A program made the translations under genes and the position numbers. The notes beneath the pieces were generated by a model. The model saw only the letters and a list, made by a program, of their open reading frames with translations. It did no database searches and was not told the DNA's origin. A stretch of 64,000 bases of DNA from Picochlorum sp. 'celeri' (lineage: Eukaryota; Chlorophyta; Trebouxiophyceae), in contig JAACMV010000017.1 in the NCBI GenBank assembly GCA_010909725.1, positions 1-64,000 of the forward strand, given 5' to 3'. Shown piece by piece: positions 21,749 through 33,219 of the stretch (positions within the stretch are counted from its first letter, which is position 1; the number at the start of each line of letters is the position of its first letter).

Positions 21749-22323
21749 CTTGAAACTAAAAAATGTATACAGTTGAATCGAATATAGAATGTCTGGGCGA
21801 AGTTGCCACATTGTTGGAGTCGCCTCATGGAACTCTAGAGTTGCCGAAACTCCAGACAGCGACAACCAAGCGCGATGGCTCATGAGCCACCGTTGATCAC
21901 CCTCTTTGATGGGGCCATCCATTTCTTGGCCCCTTGACGCAGGCGTCTCATACGATTCGAGCGCTCAGAGTACAACGGGCAGTTATATTACTATCGAAGC
22001 GGTTTTGTATCAGATTAACCTGGTGCATTGTGTTGCGATAGGAGCAGCATCTCGCGACGTTCGCTTGGAGGAGTGTTCTTTCTCTGACGGCCAAAAGGTG
22101 AGTCCCTCGGGCGAGTCGGGCGGCAGCGCTTCTATGATAATGTTATATATGATAAATGGGTGGGGAGTACGGGGTATCTGGGGTGTGTGTTTGGCATCTC
22201 CACGTCCTTGGTGGCATTCCTTTTTTTAGAGTGTATATTTGTGTGGCGGGAGGCTGCTTCCAAGTTCGAGTTTCGGTTCCAATTTTGACTGAAAGAACAG
22301 TGTTTAGATTTCTGCAGGCTTTT
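21749..22323 (+). promoter_or_regulatory. FtsHi promoter and probable 5' UTR intron
   Basis: Upstream of the FtsHi start codon a GAAAAG-like donor context (CCAAAAG/GTGAGTCC at 22,099) and an acceptor (TTTCTGCAG at about 22,317) could define an intron of about 220 nt. It would end a few bases before the ATG at 22,324. This would explain why the frame stays open upstream without family similarity. Inference only. Confidence 0.4.
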
Positions 22324-24903
22324 ATGAAGTGCCTCGGGGCAAATATGGCCCTTCCTTGCGGAAAGGGGGTTCATGGGCCAGGGGCAGTGCAGCTTCTTGC
22401 AAATAGGAAAGTCCAAAGGCTTTCCAGTAGAGATTTTCATCGGCATTGCTCAGGAAAAAAAATAGATGCGCCAGGATTCCAGCGTGGGTCTCGCAGTTTA
22501 GTAATAAGGGTGGCCAGCCAACCATGCCAGGCTTCGGATGGGGCCGTGGCTGACCCCAAATCGCCTTGGTCTGGGCTGCTCAGGGGCAGCATCGTTGGAG
22601 CAGCATTGCTTGGTGCATTTTATCCATTGATGGTTCCAAAGACATCACACGCCTCGCCTACAAAGCCAAAAACGGCGGAGACGTTGCGGACACCGACATG
22701 GCTGGCAGACGTTGCTGATGCTGGTAGGCGAGGCCAGCCCATGAGTCCGGAGGAGATTGATGCGGAGACAAGGGCGGCCATCGCTCGTTCAGGTGATGAG
22801 AGATTGCAAAAGCAAATGAAGCGAGCTAATCATCGTTCCAAAGGTGGAAAGCTTGTCAAAGACCCCTCGAAATCCAGGGTTCCTGATCCGACATCAATCC
22901 CATCGAACAAAGAAATCGAGAAGATGGCTCTGCAGTCGGCGTGGAGACCAGATAAGTTGAAGGATATGACGTATACGCAATTCTGGAACTTGGTGGAGGA
23001 AGGGCATGTCGAGAGTGTCAAGTACACGTCTGACAGGAGATCTGTTGTCGTGAGGACGCGGAACTCTGCTCCTGGAGGTGCTCGAGTAGAAAAGGTCGGC
23101 CTGCCGTATGATCCCGAACTGTTCGATCACATGGTCAATCATGGAACGTACATAATTCCTTCAGATCCAAATCCTGCGCTTCCTGTGGTGCATGCGCTGG
23201 TCAGACTAGTATTTCCAGTGTGGTTCTCATTCTTGCTGATCAAGTTTGCCTTTCGGATTGGCAGGAAGAAGAAGCGGGACAAAATCTTTGGAGGTGCCAA
23301 ATTGGAATCCGTGTCTTCTAAAGATGCCACCATAACGTTCGACGATATCGCTGGGATCGATCAAGTCAAATCAGAAATTACAGAGGTGGTCTCTTTCCTC
23401 AAGGACCCTCAGAAGTTTCTCAAATTAGGGGCCAGATCTCCGGCTGGCGTGTTGCTCGTGGGTCCTCCCGGGACCGGTAAGACCCTCTTAGCAAAAGCAA
23501 TCGCTGGAGAAGCAGGGGTCCCGTTTTTTTCCATTGCTGGGACCGAGTTCATGGAAATGTTCGTCGGGGTAGGGGCCTCGAGGGTTCGTGATATGTTCCA
23601 GCAAGCTAGGGATAATTCACCATGTATCCTATTCATCGACGAGTTCGATGGATTAGGCAAAGCTAGAGAGTATGGAGGGGCCGGGAATGACGAGTCTGTC
23701 CACACAATCAATCAGTTATTGGCGGAGATGGATGGGTTTGAGGATAATACAGGGGTAGTGGTGATGGCAGCTACCAATAGACCAGCCGCTTTGGACCAGG
23801 CTTTGACCAGGCCTGGGCGCTTCGATAGAATTGTGCACTTGCCTCTCCCGAACGTTGAAGGCAGAGTGGGTATCTTGAAAGTTCACGCACGGGACAAGAA
23901 GGTGGACCCCGACATTGACTTTTCGAAACTGGCCCGAGCTACGGCTGGTTTCACAGGTGCCGAGCTCATGAACCTGATGAATCAGGCCGCTATTATTGCT
24001 GCGCGTCAGAAGCAGCCATTCATAGGAAACGATGAGGCCTTCGAAGCTCTGGAAAAGATCCACAGAGAGAAGATGGGCGGTTCTATCACGGCAACAGAAG
24101 TGGAACAGGATACAATCCCTGAGAGGATGAGAAGAACAATAGCAATTTATGAAGCAGCACGGGCGCTGGTAGGGTACATCACACCCAAATTTGACGAGAT
24201 TCAGCGTGTGAGCGTGTGTCCAGGGGGACTGGCGACTGGATATACGTATTTTTTGCCGATGGAGGAGAGGCTTGAGAGCAGAATAACAACACGAGCGTAT
24301 TTGGAGAGTCGAATGGTGGTTGCTCTGGCAGGTCGTTGCGCCGAGCAGCTTGTTCTGGGAGAGGCAAACCTGAGCACTGCTGGAGCGACTGATTTGGAGA
24401 TGGCAAATTCGATTGCAAGAGAGATGGTGTACAGGTGTGGGTTTGGGAGGCGCACTGGCCCAGTGGCTTTGATGGATAACGAAGAGGTCTACCTCAACAA
24501 GAGCAAGACCAAAAAAATATCGGACATATCCACAGATATGGCCAAGGTAGCCTATCAGGATGTTGTAGAATTGCTTGAGGGGGCTGAGGCGAAAAGTTAC
24601 TGGGCCTTGGTCACGAATTATGAAGCCCTTGAGAAACTCTCCAAGGTCCTGTATGAGGAGGAAACGTTGACGGGAGAACAAGTTGCAGAAGTTATAGAAT
24701 CATGCAATCCTACCAAATTCGACGCGCCATATGTGAGTGGATTCTCTTGGAGTGAGAATGGGGAACTTATTTGCCCAGATAAGAAGGGCGAGACTAGTAC
24801 TCAGAATGGAGTGAGGAATGAGGACACACCGTCATGGTGGTCCCCCAAAAATCCCTACAGTCCACCTGCGGATATAGCAAATTTGCTCGGCGAATATTCC
24901 TAA
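22324..24903 (+). CDS. FtsHi-type inactive chloroplast FtsH protease
   Basis: A membrane AAA ATPase of the FtsH/M41 family that has lost the protease zinc site. It is 859 residues from the ATG at 22,324 (22,345 is an alternative). The N-terminus is transit-peptide-like, followed by hydrophobic segments (IVGAALLGAFYPLMV and, before the ATPase, PVWFSFLLIKFAF). The AAA module has Walker A GPPGTGKT (about residue 380), Walker B ILFIDEFD, and the ATNRPAALDQALTRPGRFDR second-region-of-homology block. Where active FtsH has HEAGH, this protein reads YEAAR (about residue 609), so zinc-dependent proteolysis should be absent. In plants, FtsHi proteins act in the chloroplast envelope as part of the Ycf2-FtsHi import motor. 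Which FtsHi paralogue this is cannot be told by eye. Confidence 0.9.
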   Translation: MKCLGANMALPCGKGVHGPGAVQLLANRKVQRLSSRDFHRHCSGKKIDAPGFQRGSRSLVIRVASQPCQASDGAVADPKSPWSGLLRGSIVGAALLGAFYPLMVPKTSHASPTKPKTAETLRTPTWLADVADAGRRGQPMSPEEIDAETRAAIARSGDERLQKQMKRANHRSKGGKLVKDPSKSRVPDPTSIPSNKEIEKMALQSAWRPDKLKDMTYTQFWNLVEEGHVESVKYTSDRRSVVVRTRNSAPGGARVEKVGLPYDPELFDHMVNHGTYIIPSDPNPALPVVHALVRLVFPVWFSFLLIKFAFRIGRKKKRDKIFGGAKLESVSSKDATITFDDIAGIDQVKSEITEVVSFLKDPQKFLKLGARSPAGVLLVGPPGTGKTLLAKAIAGEAGVPFFSIAGTEFMEMFVGVGASRVRDMFQQARDNSPCILFIDEFDGLGKAREYGGAGNDESVHTINQLLAEMDGFEDNTGVVVMAATNRPAALDQALTRPGRFDRIVHLPLPNVEGRVGILKVHARDKKVDPDIDFSKLARATAGFTGAELMNLMNQAAIIAARQKQPFIGNDEAFEALEKIHREKMGGSITATEVEQDTIPERMRRTIAIYEAARALVGYITPKFDEIQRVSVCPGGLATGYTYFLPMEERLESRITTRAYLESRMVVALAGRCAEQLVLGEANLSTAGATDLEMANSIAREMVYRCGFGRRTGPVALMDNEEVYLNKSKTKKISDISTDMAKVAYQDVVELLEGAEAKSYWALVTNYEALEKLSKVLYEEETLTGEQVAEVIESCNPTKFDAPYVSGFSWSENGELICPDKKGETSTQNGVRNEDTPSWWSPKNPYSPPADIANLLGEYS

Positions 24904-24965
24904 CAACTGGTTACATATATCGTATGAAAAATGTAATAGACGTAAAAAAATAAATAGTTGGTTTT

Positions 24966-27900
24966 TCAAAGGCTTTCATCAATGGAGAAGACTGAGAGAA
25001 GCTTGTTGGCTTGAATTGACACTAAAACTTGGTCCTCCGCCGTCCAATTCCTCACCAATGTCTGCAGAATCCCGGGAATCTTATTTTCACTGAGAAATTG
25101 TTGTGGATGCGGCTGTATCTCGTAAAGAAGCTTCAGCAGATCCATTAATGACAGGATTGTCGAAGGGTTGGATTTTGCCATCAGCTCTGTGATCCTAGAT
25201 GCCAGCCCCGAACTCGAGAGCCCCAGCCCAATCTTTCTTGACTTTGATACGAGCTTGGAAATTGGAGAAGTTATATTCGGAAGGTTGTCAAGCTTTGTCT
25301 CAGAGATGTCGTTGCCGCAAGGCATCAGGAGCACTATTCGGGTGATTGCAGCATCTTCTAGCAGTTTGGGTTCAATCCTGGCAGCATCACAGTCCAGCCA
25401 GAAAGTGATAGCCTCCAAGACGGATGCTTGACATGCTTCATCTTTTAGAAGCTGGAGAAAGACGTCCAGAGCGTTGGCTTTCCATAGGAGATCGCGAGTT
25501 TTCGAGCTCGAGTGGACCATGGCGCAAAGCAAGGCAATCGCGTCATCCTCACCAGCATCCTCCCTTTCTGCGGAACGAGCATTGAGCTTTGGTGGGTGAA
25601 TGGCAAGCCTGCATAGCCAAGGCACGGATCCAGCTCTCGCCGCCTTTTCTTGCCTTGTTCGACTAAGTTGGCACATATTCTTCAGAGTCTTCAGCCCATC
25701 AGCCTGAAGCCGGGGAGAGTCTTCTCGTGCCAGCTGTGCCGAGGCATAAGCAACACCATTTGCCTCCTCCAAGCTGCCAATGACCGTCTCCTCACCTGAC
25801 AAGGACTTTATGGCCAGCAGCACCTTCTCCTGCATGTCTGTTGGCATTCTTAAGGTCAATGATAACAGTAGAGTAATTGTATCCTTTCTGGCACATCTTG
25901 CTTTGACCACCTTGTCGCCAAACGACAGAGCAACAAAAAGATTGAGAGCGCCCTCTGAAATTCGCAACATATCATCCAATTCTCTCATGACACATGGCTG
26001 CGAAAAATTTTCCAAGTGACTGTCTACGTCCGTGTTCACAGAGGCCTCAGGTTCGCACATCGCACTCTCTGCCTGCTGCCCACTCTGTGGCCTTGGAGCT
26101 CGTTGTCTGGAGCCCATCTCAGAGGCACGCCTCAGAACGTGTGGCAGGATCTGCACGGCCCTATGAGGCACTCCATGGTGGGCCATCAGCCTCAGATATT
26201 GGTTTGGCCAAACATTTGCACCCGGAAGTGTGGTACGTCTGAGGATGGCCCAAAACGTCGAGATTGCTAGACTTGCCAACTGAAAGTCTTCCACATGCTG
26301 AGGCTGCTCATCGATCAGAGCCATTAAAAATGGAATCCCTTGGCATGATATAAGTAAGCGAGACGAAAAAGAGGAACTGGTTGCTAAGATATGCCCAAAC
26401 TGCCCGGCCCGGATCCGCAGTGAGACAGGGTGCTGCTTTGCAGCAAACCTGAGAGCTGATGGGATGATCCCAAGGCAACAAACTTCTTCCAAAGCCTCTA
26501 AATCTGCTGTGATGACGGTCATCAGCAAGTCTAGACAAGGCATCAACACTCTTTCAGAGGATGAATCAAACAATTCCCGCAGGGATGACAATCCATCTGC
26601 TTTGACAAAAACCTTTGCTAGTTGGTGGTGTTTTGCAATGTAGCCATCAATCGTCCTCGCTGAGGCCGCTGCCGCCGCTTCCTCGACTAAACTTCTTTCT
26701 TTAGAGTTTGAAGATATTTTTAGGGAGCTAATTTGCCGAATAACATCTGCGGCATCTTGGACAGTGGCGTGAGGATTGGTAGGTTGTCCAACTGAGAAAG
26801 GATCCTGATGAAAAGCACCAGACTCCACAATACGACTCAGAGCGATCTGGCCAGCTGTATCAACTTGATTTTCTTCGTCGAATTCCGCTTGATTGACGCT
26901 GTCTATCCGATATCCTTCAACTGTGTCGATAACATCGCTAGGCCGCGACGAGCTGGGCCGGGTTTCATTGGCCGTCTCAAAAGATTCTGTGCTAGCCCCA
27001 GCGTTGGAGGCGTCTGAGACGGAAGATGTCAGATCTGCGGCAATCAGGCGCTGAACCACAGATGCGACGCCGGCATCATATTGATCATTCGAATCGGCCT
27101 TGATTGTCTGGCCCCACAGAGACTTGATGGACTTTCTGTTTTGGACAATCCACGGGTGCATTGTCAGGGCTTGAGCTGATGGCCTTTTCATAGGGTCCTG
27201 CAGGTTTTGCGTTTAAGATATTTTTCAGTGAAATAATACAGACACACGGAAACAATATACTCGTACCTTGTCAAAACAAGACAGCAAGAAATCTTTAAAG
27301 GTCTCAGATGCTCCATTTGGCAGTGGTGGATGGGGTTCCTGAACAATATTGTACAATGCGCTCAAGGGTTGCAGATCAAAGTACGGCGGAAATCCCGTCA
27401 AAAGTTCTATTGCTACGCAGCCAACGCTCCATATGTCTGATGATGCTGTAACAGTCTTCAGTTCTACAATTTCTGGTGCCATCCAGTACGGAGTCCCCGC
27501 TGGCTGCATGTACTCTTCCTCTGATTGACCTCTATCGTACTGAGGAGCCTCCTCCAACCTTGCTGCCACCCCGAAATCGGCTAATTTGACCAATCCCTCC
27601 TTATTCGTCAGAATGTTGGCCCCTTTGATATCTCTATGCACAACACCCTGAGAATGGAGATAGGCAAGCCCCTGCAATACCTGGTCAATGTACACAGCTA
27701 CAAGGCTTTCAGGAAATGGACCGAAATGATTCTTCTTGATGATCATCGCGAGAGAACCAGCTTCCACCAACTCCATGACAATGTACAAGTAATGCCGAGT
27801 TTGGAACGAACCAAGGTACTGCACCACGTTCACATGGTTGAGAGACTTCAACAGCTCCACCTCCCCCATGATGGCAGAAATATTGCTCGGCTGCATTCTC

Positions 27901-28142
27901 TCCAACGACACCTCTTTCACGGCCACATGCTTACCCGTCTTTGTATCCAAACCCCGATACACGACACCAGAAGCTCCTCGACCGATTTCTTCCCCCAACT
28001 TGTACCTCTCTCCGATCAATTTCTGCGGCTTACTCTCCTTGTTCCTACTATTCCTAGATAGCATCTTCCTTTCTATCCAGGGAACCCTGGCCGGGGAAGA
28101 GTCTTCGCTGCCCACGAGATCGTGCTGTCCTTCTTGGTTCAT
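24966..28142 (-). CDS. MAP3K-epsilon-type protein kinase (Cdc7/Cdc15-like)
   Basis: A Ste-group kinase with a C-terminal armadillo-like region, homologous to plant M3KE1/MAP3K-epsilon and yeast Cdc7/Cdc15 of the septation network, which acts in cytokinesis and plasma-membrane integrity. Exons are 27,267-28,142 and 24,966-27,197 with a 69-nt intron, giving 1,035 residues. The kinase domain begins at ERYKLGEEIGRGASGVVYRG. It has VAVKEVSLE, HRDIKGANIL, ADFGVAARL and GTPYWMAPEIVE, and ends at DPMKRPSAQALTMHPW across the splice junction. The remaining 700 residues are helical ARM/HEAT-like (EVCCLGIIPSALRFA, LARLAIH-type repeats). The GTG upstream of the chosen ATG is not used. Confidence 0.93.
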
Positions 28143-28803
28143 TACACGCGAGCCAAACACCTCCCCGCCACAAAAAGAAACTCACGAAGCAAATTAAAAA
28201 GTATCTTAGGAAAAAGCAAGCCCTCAAGGGATCCCGTGCTGTCAGTTGTCGTGCATCGCGTCTGCAACGGACATGCCGCGTTCAACGGTGATGGAATCTC
28301 TTCCCAAGAGCTGCATGTACGCAAGGTATTTATCACGTTTGTATACGTTACGCTGATGGATGTTTGAGTTTATGTTCCACCAAGCAGAGACCTGATGCTC
28401 TCCCGTGAAATAAAAGCTGTGTTGATACCGTCGGTTGAGGGGTTGGTTTGACAGGACAGGCCTGTCTATATAGGTCGATCGACCACGTAATTCAAATTGC
28501 AGCCTGCGATATACAGTCACAAGACTGCACGGCTGTGACGATCTAATACATATTAGTGACTAGAATACTGTTTTACAGCATCTATTGTTCATGTACCGCG
28601 CTGTCGCGTGAAAAACAGAGGTTGTTACTGTGAGGGGCAGGCGCAGGGTGTATCAGGGTTGCACGCGGTGTATTTGTCACCATCCGGTCTCGATTCATTT
28701 TTCATTTATATATGGTTTATTAGCGCACGTTATCTGGGGCAGTGGTACGAGTTGAGAACAGCCTCTTGGTCGCAAGGTTTGAATTTTGTTCCGCGGGTTC
28801 TTT
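28143..28803. promoter_or_regulatory. Divergent promoter region, MAP3K-epsilon / CDC45
   Basis: A 661-bp spacer without a supported gene. Two perfect 12-bp palindromes, GACAGGCCTGTC (28,455-28,466) and GGTCGATCGACC (28,473-28,484), are separated by 6 bp containing TATATA. They lie about 320-350 bp before the CDC45 start and could be protein-binding sites. Confidence 0.4.
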
Positions 28804-30594
28804 ATGATTTTGACGGATTCCGACCAGTGGGTCAAGTTATTCGAGGCCTTACGGCTAGAGACTAGGAAAAGTGCGGAGAAGCATGTGCATATATACGTGT
28901 CAGCGTCGGATGCGGACTCCACGTGTGCGCTGAGGATTTTGGAGTCCATGTTCCAGAACGAAATGATTCCTCACGGGTGGCTTCCTGTGAGTCGCTATCA
29001 GGAGATTGTGGATGATTTCATGCGGGCGTATGACGACGAGGACGAGGTTGTGCGGTATATCATTTTGTTGAATTGTGGAGCCTCAGAGGATGTGGGCAAG
29101 ATTCTAGATCTGGGGAGAAGACCCAACGTGTGTGTCATCATCTTCGATTCTCACCGCCCAGTGATGCATGTGGCTAACGATAACGATCCACAGAGTCAGG
29201 TGTATGTTATTATGGACGCCGAGTCGGAAGGGATCTCGCTGGAGGATATACCCTTTGCGTTTGGTGAGGGCGTGGATGAGGATGGACACAGTCCGTCATA
29301 TCCAGAGAATACGGATGGGATGAATGTAGTAGAGGGTGACGCTTCAGGAAGGAGGGGTGAAAAGTCTTCTCATGCACAGTCGGGGGCAGTGAGGCGGGCA
29401 GCGTACTATCAGGCGGGTATGCATTACGGGAAGCCTACTTCTTGTGTCTTGTATGACTTGGCATACCATTTACGGCAGGAATCATCATACTTCTTGTGGC
29501 TCGCAATCGTTGGACTGACCGACTACTTGATTCATAATAAGATGCCGGCTTCCAAGTATGAGTCATACTACGTACAATACGAAAATCATGTTGCATCTGC
29601 TGGTCACCTGGATGATCCCGGGGAAATCCAGAGAGAAGATGGATTGGAGGAAGGTGCCACAACATCAAAGCCTATCTGTCGAATCGCACGCGAGGATGAC
29701 TATAGGTTCGGTCTCGTCCGGGAATGGACGTTGTGGGATGCAATGATGAATTCGCCCTACGTAGCAGCACGACTCCAAACATATTCGGAGAAGGGCAGGG
29801 AGAGACTTGAGTTCCTCCTTGCCAAGATTGGAATACCTCTGCGTGAAGCGAAAAGCTCTTTCCAATTCGATATGAAACCTCTATATCACCGAAGATTACA
29901 GGAGCAGCTGGCTCTGCATGGAATGTCGTACAATCTGGGCGATTGCATGTTTCACTCCTTCCAGCTCCAGGATGGGTTTAATAGATGTGTCATGGCCGTA
30001 GATATTGTGCATGCCCTGTCGGCACTGTTAGAGTGTGGCTCGAGAAAGTCGGAAACAGACGGATCGTCACACATTGATAGGTTTTGGAGATGCTGGAACG
30101 CCCTTAGCTGGAGCAATGACTCGAAAGAGCTTAGAAAGGGACTGGAGTTGGCAAAAAAGTTGCAGACTGCATTGGTCACGGATGGCGGGGCAGTGATTGC
30201 TCAAAGGCTGTATCACAACTTCCGATCATTTAGAGTGTTCGACCTTTCGGAACATAAGCTCACGAATCAAAATCTCCTGGTGCACCCAGTAGCGTTGCAA
30301 AGAATGGCAGAATTCTTGCAGGAACAGTATTATCATCAGAGCCAAACAAGCAAAAGGAAGCCCGTTGTGCTAGTCGCACCAAAAGATGAGAGTGGTCGCT
30401 GCTTGGTGGTTGGGTATCAAGTATGTGCTCCTGGAGAGGGAAACAAGCTGGGATCCGCTTTTGTTCAAGCAGCAGAAGATGTTGGGGCACAGTCGTGGCA
30501 TGATCTCTTTGACACAAGCGTCATGGAGATTATGGCAAATGATGTCGAAAGATTCAAAGCAGAACTGTTGAGGATTGCCTCCGAGATATTATAA
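28804..30594 (+). CDS. CDC45: CDC45 replication initiation factor
   Basis: A subunit of the CMG replicative helicase (CDC45-MCM-GINS), nuclear. It is a single exon of 596 residues from the ATG at 28,804; translation from the upstream TTG is unlikely. The N-terminal DHH-like fold is seen in VHIYVSASDADSTCALRILESM, VRYIILLNCG and VCVIIFDSHRP. Then come an acidic linker (DEDGHSPSYPENTDG), YYQAGMHYGKPTSCVLYDLAYHLR, FLWLAIVGLTDYLIH and ESYYVQYENHV, followed by the C-terminal block ending with KPVVLVAPKDESGRCLVVGYQVC. All family blocks are present and the length is normal (about 570-610). Confidence 0.95.
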   Translation: MILTDSDQWVKLFEALRLETRKSAEKHVHIYVSASDADSTCALRILESMFQNEMIPHGWLPVSRYQEIVDDFMRAYDDEDEVVRYIILLNCGASEDVGKILDLGRRPNVCVIIFDSHRPVMHVANDNDPQSQVYVIMDAESEGISLEDIPFAFGEGVDEDGHSPSYPENTDGMNVVEGDASGRRGEKSSHAQSGAVRRAAYYQAGMHYGKPTSCVLYDLAYHLRQESSYFLWLAIVGLTDYLIHNKMPASKYESYYVQYENHVASAGHLDDPGEIQREDGLEEGATTSKPICRIAREDDYRFGLVREWTLWDAMMNSPYVAARLQTYSEKGRERLEFLLAKIGIPLREAKSSFQFDMKPLYHRRLQEQLALHGMSYNLGDCMFHSFQLQDGFNRCVMAVDIVHALSALLECGSRKSETDGSSHIDRFWRCWNALSWSNDSKELRKGLELAKKLQTALVTDGGAVIAQRLYHNFRSFRVFDLSEHKLTNQNLLVHPVALQRMAEFLQEQYYHQSQTSKRKPVVLVAPKDESGRCLVVGYQVCAPGEGNKLGSAFVQAAEDVGAQSWHDLFDTSVMEIMANDVERFKAELLRIASEIL

Positions 30595-30629
30595 AAAGAT
30601 AATATTATTATTACATTTAACTTAATGAC

Positions 30630-30653
30630 AGTAGTAGTAGTAGTAGTAGTAGT
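30630..30653. repeat. AGT microsatellite in CDC45 3' flank
   Basis: Eight AGT units lie between the stop of CDC45 and the stop of the convergent GH9 gene, probably within one or both 3' UTRs. Confidence 0.8.
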
Positions 30654-30764
30654 TTGAATACTAAGTAAAATATTGATCGATAGTTGATAGTAGGTCAATC
30701 CTGAATGCACAATGTCACGATTGATTATGATTCCTTCAGCTTACGTTATTCATGGGCAGGAGGC

Positions 30765-33219
30765 CTACAAAAGCTCACGCAAACCAGCAAGAGCAGCGCC
30801 AAGGCCGGCATTGTAGTCTACAGCAACCTCATTCGTGACGTAGTCATCACGCTTGTCCCAATATGCTTCATCAGGATTATTCGGATCTTTTCTCACTCCG
30901 CCTGGTCCTGCAACCATTGCACCGTACAAAATTTGTGGGTTTGGATCTGGGGACCTGAATGCTGCCTTTCCACATGGAGCAGGAAGATCTGGGCAGGATG
31001 CAGGGGCATGGTGAGGGTTCTTTGGGTAGTTATACCCATATCCAATGACATAACTGCGGATTCCATTCCCTCCAATGGCATAATCAACTTGGCTCCTAGC
31101 AAAATTTATCAATGACGATCTCTTGGCGGTGTCCTTGGTGTACTTTGCGGTGATCAAGGCTAAGGATGCAGAGGTTGTGGAGAATTGAAGATTTGCCCAT
31201 GCATTCCACTTAGGATAGTGCATTCCTTTAGGCGTCTTGATAATAGACTGGTAGCCATCAGCTTTCAGCCAGGCGCGGTAGAACTTGTTATCCAAGTAAC
31301 GTCTGTATTCTGTGATGCCTGGGACGCCAATACCCTTGTCTGCCAAGGAGACCATGTGGACTGCATGAGGGGCCCACAAAGAGTCCCAGCATGGATACAC
31401 ATCTGCCGCACTGTAATCCCAGTACGACTCTGCTTTCCTCAGCCAGTCGTAGTCTTCGGTTGCTCTGAACAACCACCCTGCAGCTGCTGCCATGCTGTCA
31501 TCAGAATCTCCTGATTTGTATATTTTGGTTTGGTCTTTATAGTAATTGCTGTAGCGCCCCGGCCTGCCATCTCCCCAGGAGTACAATGTCTTTGAAGCAT
31601 CGAGCAGGTCTGAAGCAAATCTAGTTTCTCCTTCCTTTTTGAACACAATGGATGCCGCTGCCAACGCTGCTGAGGCAGCTCCATACAAATCAGCAGCAGG
31701 CATGGAGTCCTTTTTATAAATGTATGCAGGTCTAGCGATTCGTTGCTCCTCTGGCCGACCCCAATAATTGTGATCAATCTTAGGATCACCAATTTGGCCC
31801 ACGAATGTCCCAGCATTTTTGTCTAAGCAGTCATACAAGTACTGCACTGCTATCCTGTAATTCCTGAGGGCGTTCGTCTTTGTGCTTCCGGAGTACGACT
31901 TTGGAAATTCGATAAGTCCCTGTCCAATGAAGACCAAGCTCGAGGCCAATGGGAAGGAGAGCTTGAGGGTATCTCCTGCATCATACCATCCACCTGGTAC
32001 CTTGTCAGTGGTATGGGATGTACCTCTCCAATCAATTCGATTCCAGGATGGTTCCTGTCCACTCCTCTGTGCCTCATAAAACATCCATGTCAAATCGAGG
32101 GTTTCTTTGTATTTTTGTGTCCCAGATGGTAAATTTGGGGAATCTGTGGGTCCAAACTCGTAGATGTCGTTGGGTGGTGGTGGAGGTGGTGGCGAGGCAG
32201 TCCAGAAGTCATCCATCCACGAGGGCTCATCACCGGTAGATGGAAGTGGTGGTGCTTCATACGCGTCATTGCCCGTGGATGGAAGGGGTGGTGCTTCATA
32301 CGCGTCATTACCCGAGGGTGGGGGAGACGATGGTTGCCTGGCATCTCCAATATATCCTGACCAGTATCCCTTCTTGGTGATACTCCTCTTGTACCCCGCT
32401 CTTCGCAAGTAGCATCCTCTAATCTTACCAGTAGACTTTGGCTTGAGTGTCCACGCAGCACAATCTCTCCTCCTGCCGCAGGCAGCACAGCATTTATCTG
32501 GTGATGAAATGCTTTTCACAACCTTGATGAGCTTGCCAAGGTATGCCTTGTTTTTGAACTGCCTGCACGTTTTCCTGGACTTGAGTGCTCGTGCTGGTTT
32601 CCTGCAGCTATCATCTGCCTGGAGCCTTCGCCTACTGGAGAATCTCTCCTCCTCCTCCTCCGGAGGATCTATGCCCTTCCACTCCTCAATAGCTGCTTCT
32701 TTGTTCAGGATGAACTCAATCTTGCTGACCACGTACTCGAACATTGGATGCTCCGTTGCATTCATAGCAACCTATACACATAAACATTTCATGTAATGAA
32801 TACTCAGAGACGCAATGGTGACGAGTGGCACACGTGTTCCCTACAGGAGGGGCACTGCGGCGATGGCAGGTATCCAGCCTCTACCCATCCAAGAGGCCCT
32901 ATGATGGGGCCAATACGCTCAAATTCAAGTTGACCACACGTACCACACGCCCAGACGACAGGGTTCGCATCGCCTCTTTGACGGCAATCTCTCTCAATTT
33001 CTTCTGCTCATTCGTCTGTAAACAAAATATAGACACGAAGATTAGAACTTTGCCCCGCTAGCGATGGATGGAGAAATTCAAGGCCACCCCAGATTCGATC
33101 TTCGAACCCCTCCCCACCAGGAGGAGGCAACATGGTATGCCTTCACCTACCTCTTGAGCTGTGACAGAGATTGCCAGCAATAAGATTAAAGATGAGAGCT
33201 TGAACAAGGCGCGCATCAT
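30765..33219 (-). CDS. Secreted GH9 endoglucanase with PAN-like Cys-rich domain
   Basis: A glycoside hydrolase family 9 cellulase, expected to cut beta-1,4-glucan by inversion. Exons 33,151-33,219, 32,944-33,015 and 30,765-32,771 are all phase 0 and give 715 residues. Exon 1 encodes a classic signal peptide (MMRALFKLSSLILLLAISVTA). Residues about 103-188 form a Cys-rich PAN/Apple-like module (CCAACGRRRDCAAWTL...GCYL...YWSGYIG). A Pro-rich linker with two GNDAYEAPPLPST repeats follows. The GH9 domain starts near residue 254 and has the nucleophile/base region VPGGWYDAGDTLKLSFP, the PHHAPASCP histidine block and the acid region NEVAVDYNAGLGAALAGL, so it should be active. There is no membrane anchor, unlike KORRIGAN-type GH9. 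Confidence 0.93.

Noticed and set aside
23716..24681. 321-residue frame antisense to FtsHi
   Set aside because: It lies wholly inside a conserved AAA-protease gene on the other strand and its Cys/His/Ser-rich text is what the reverse of that gene gives.
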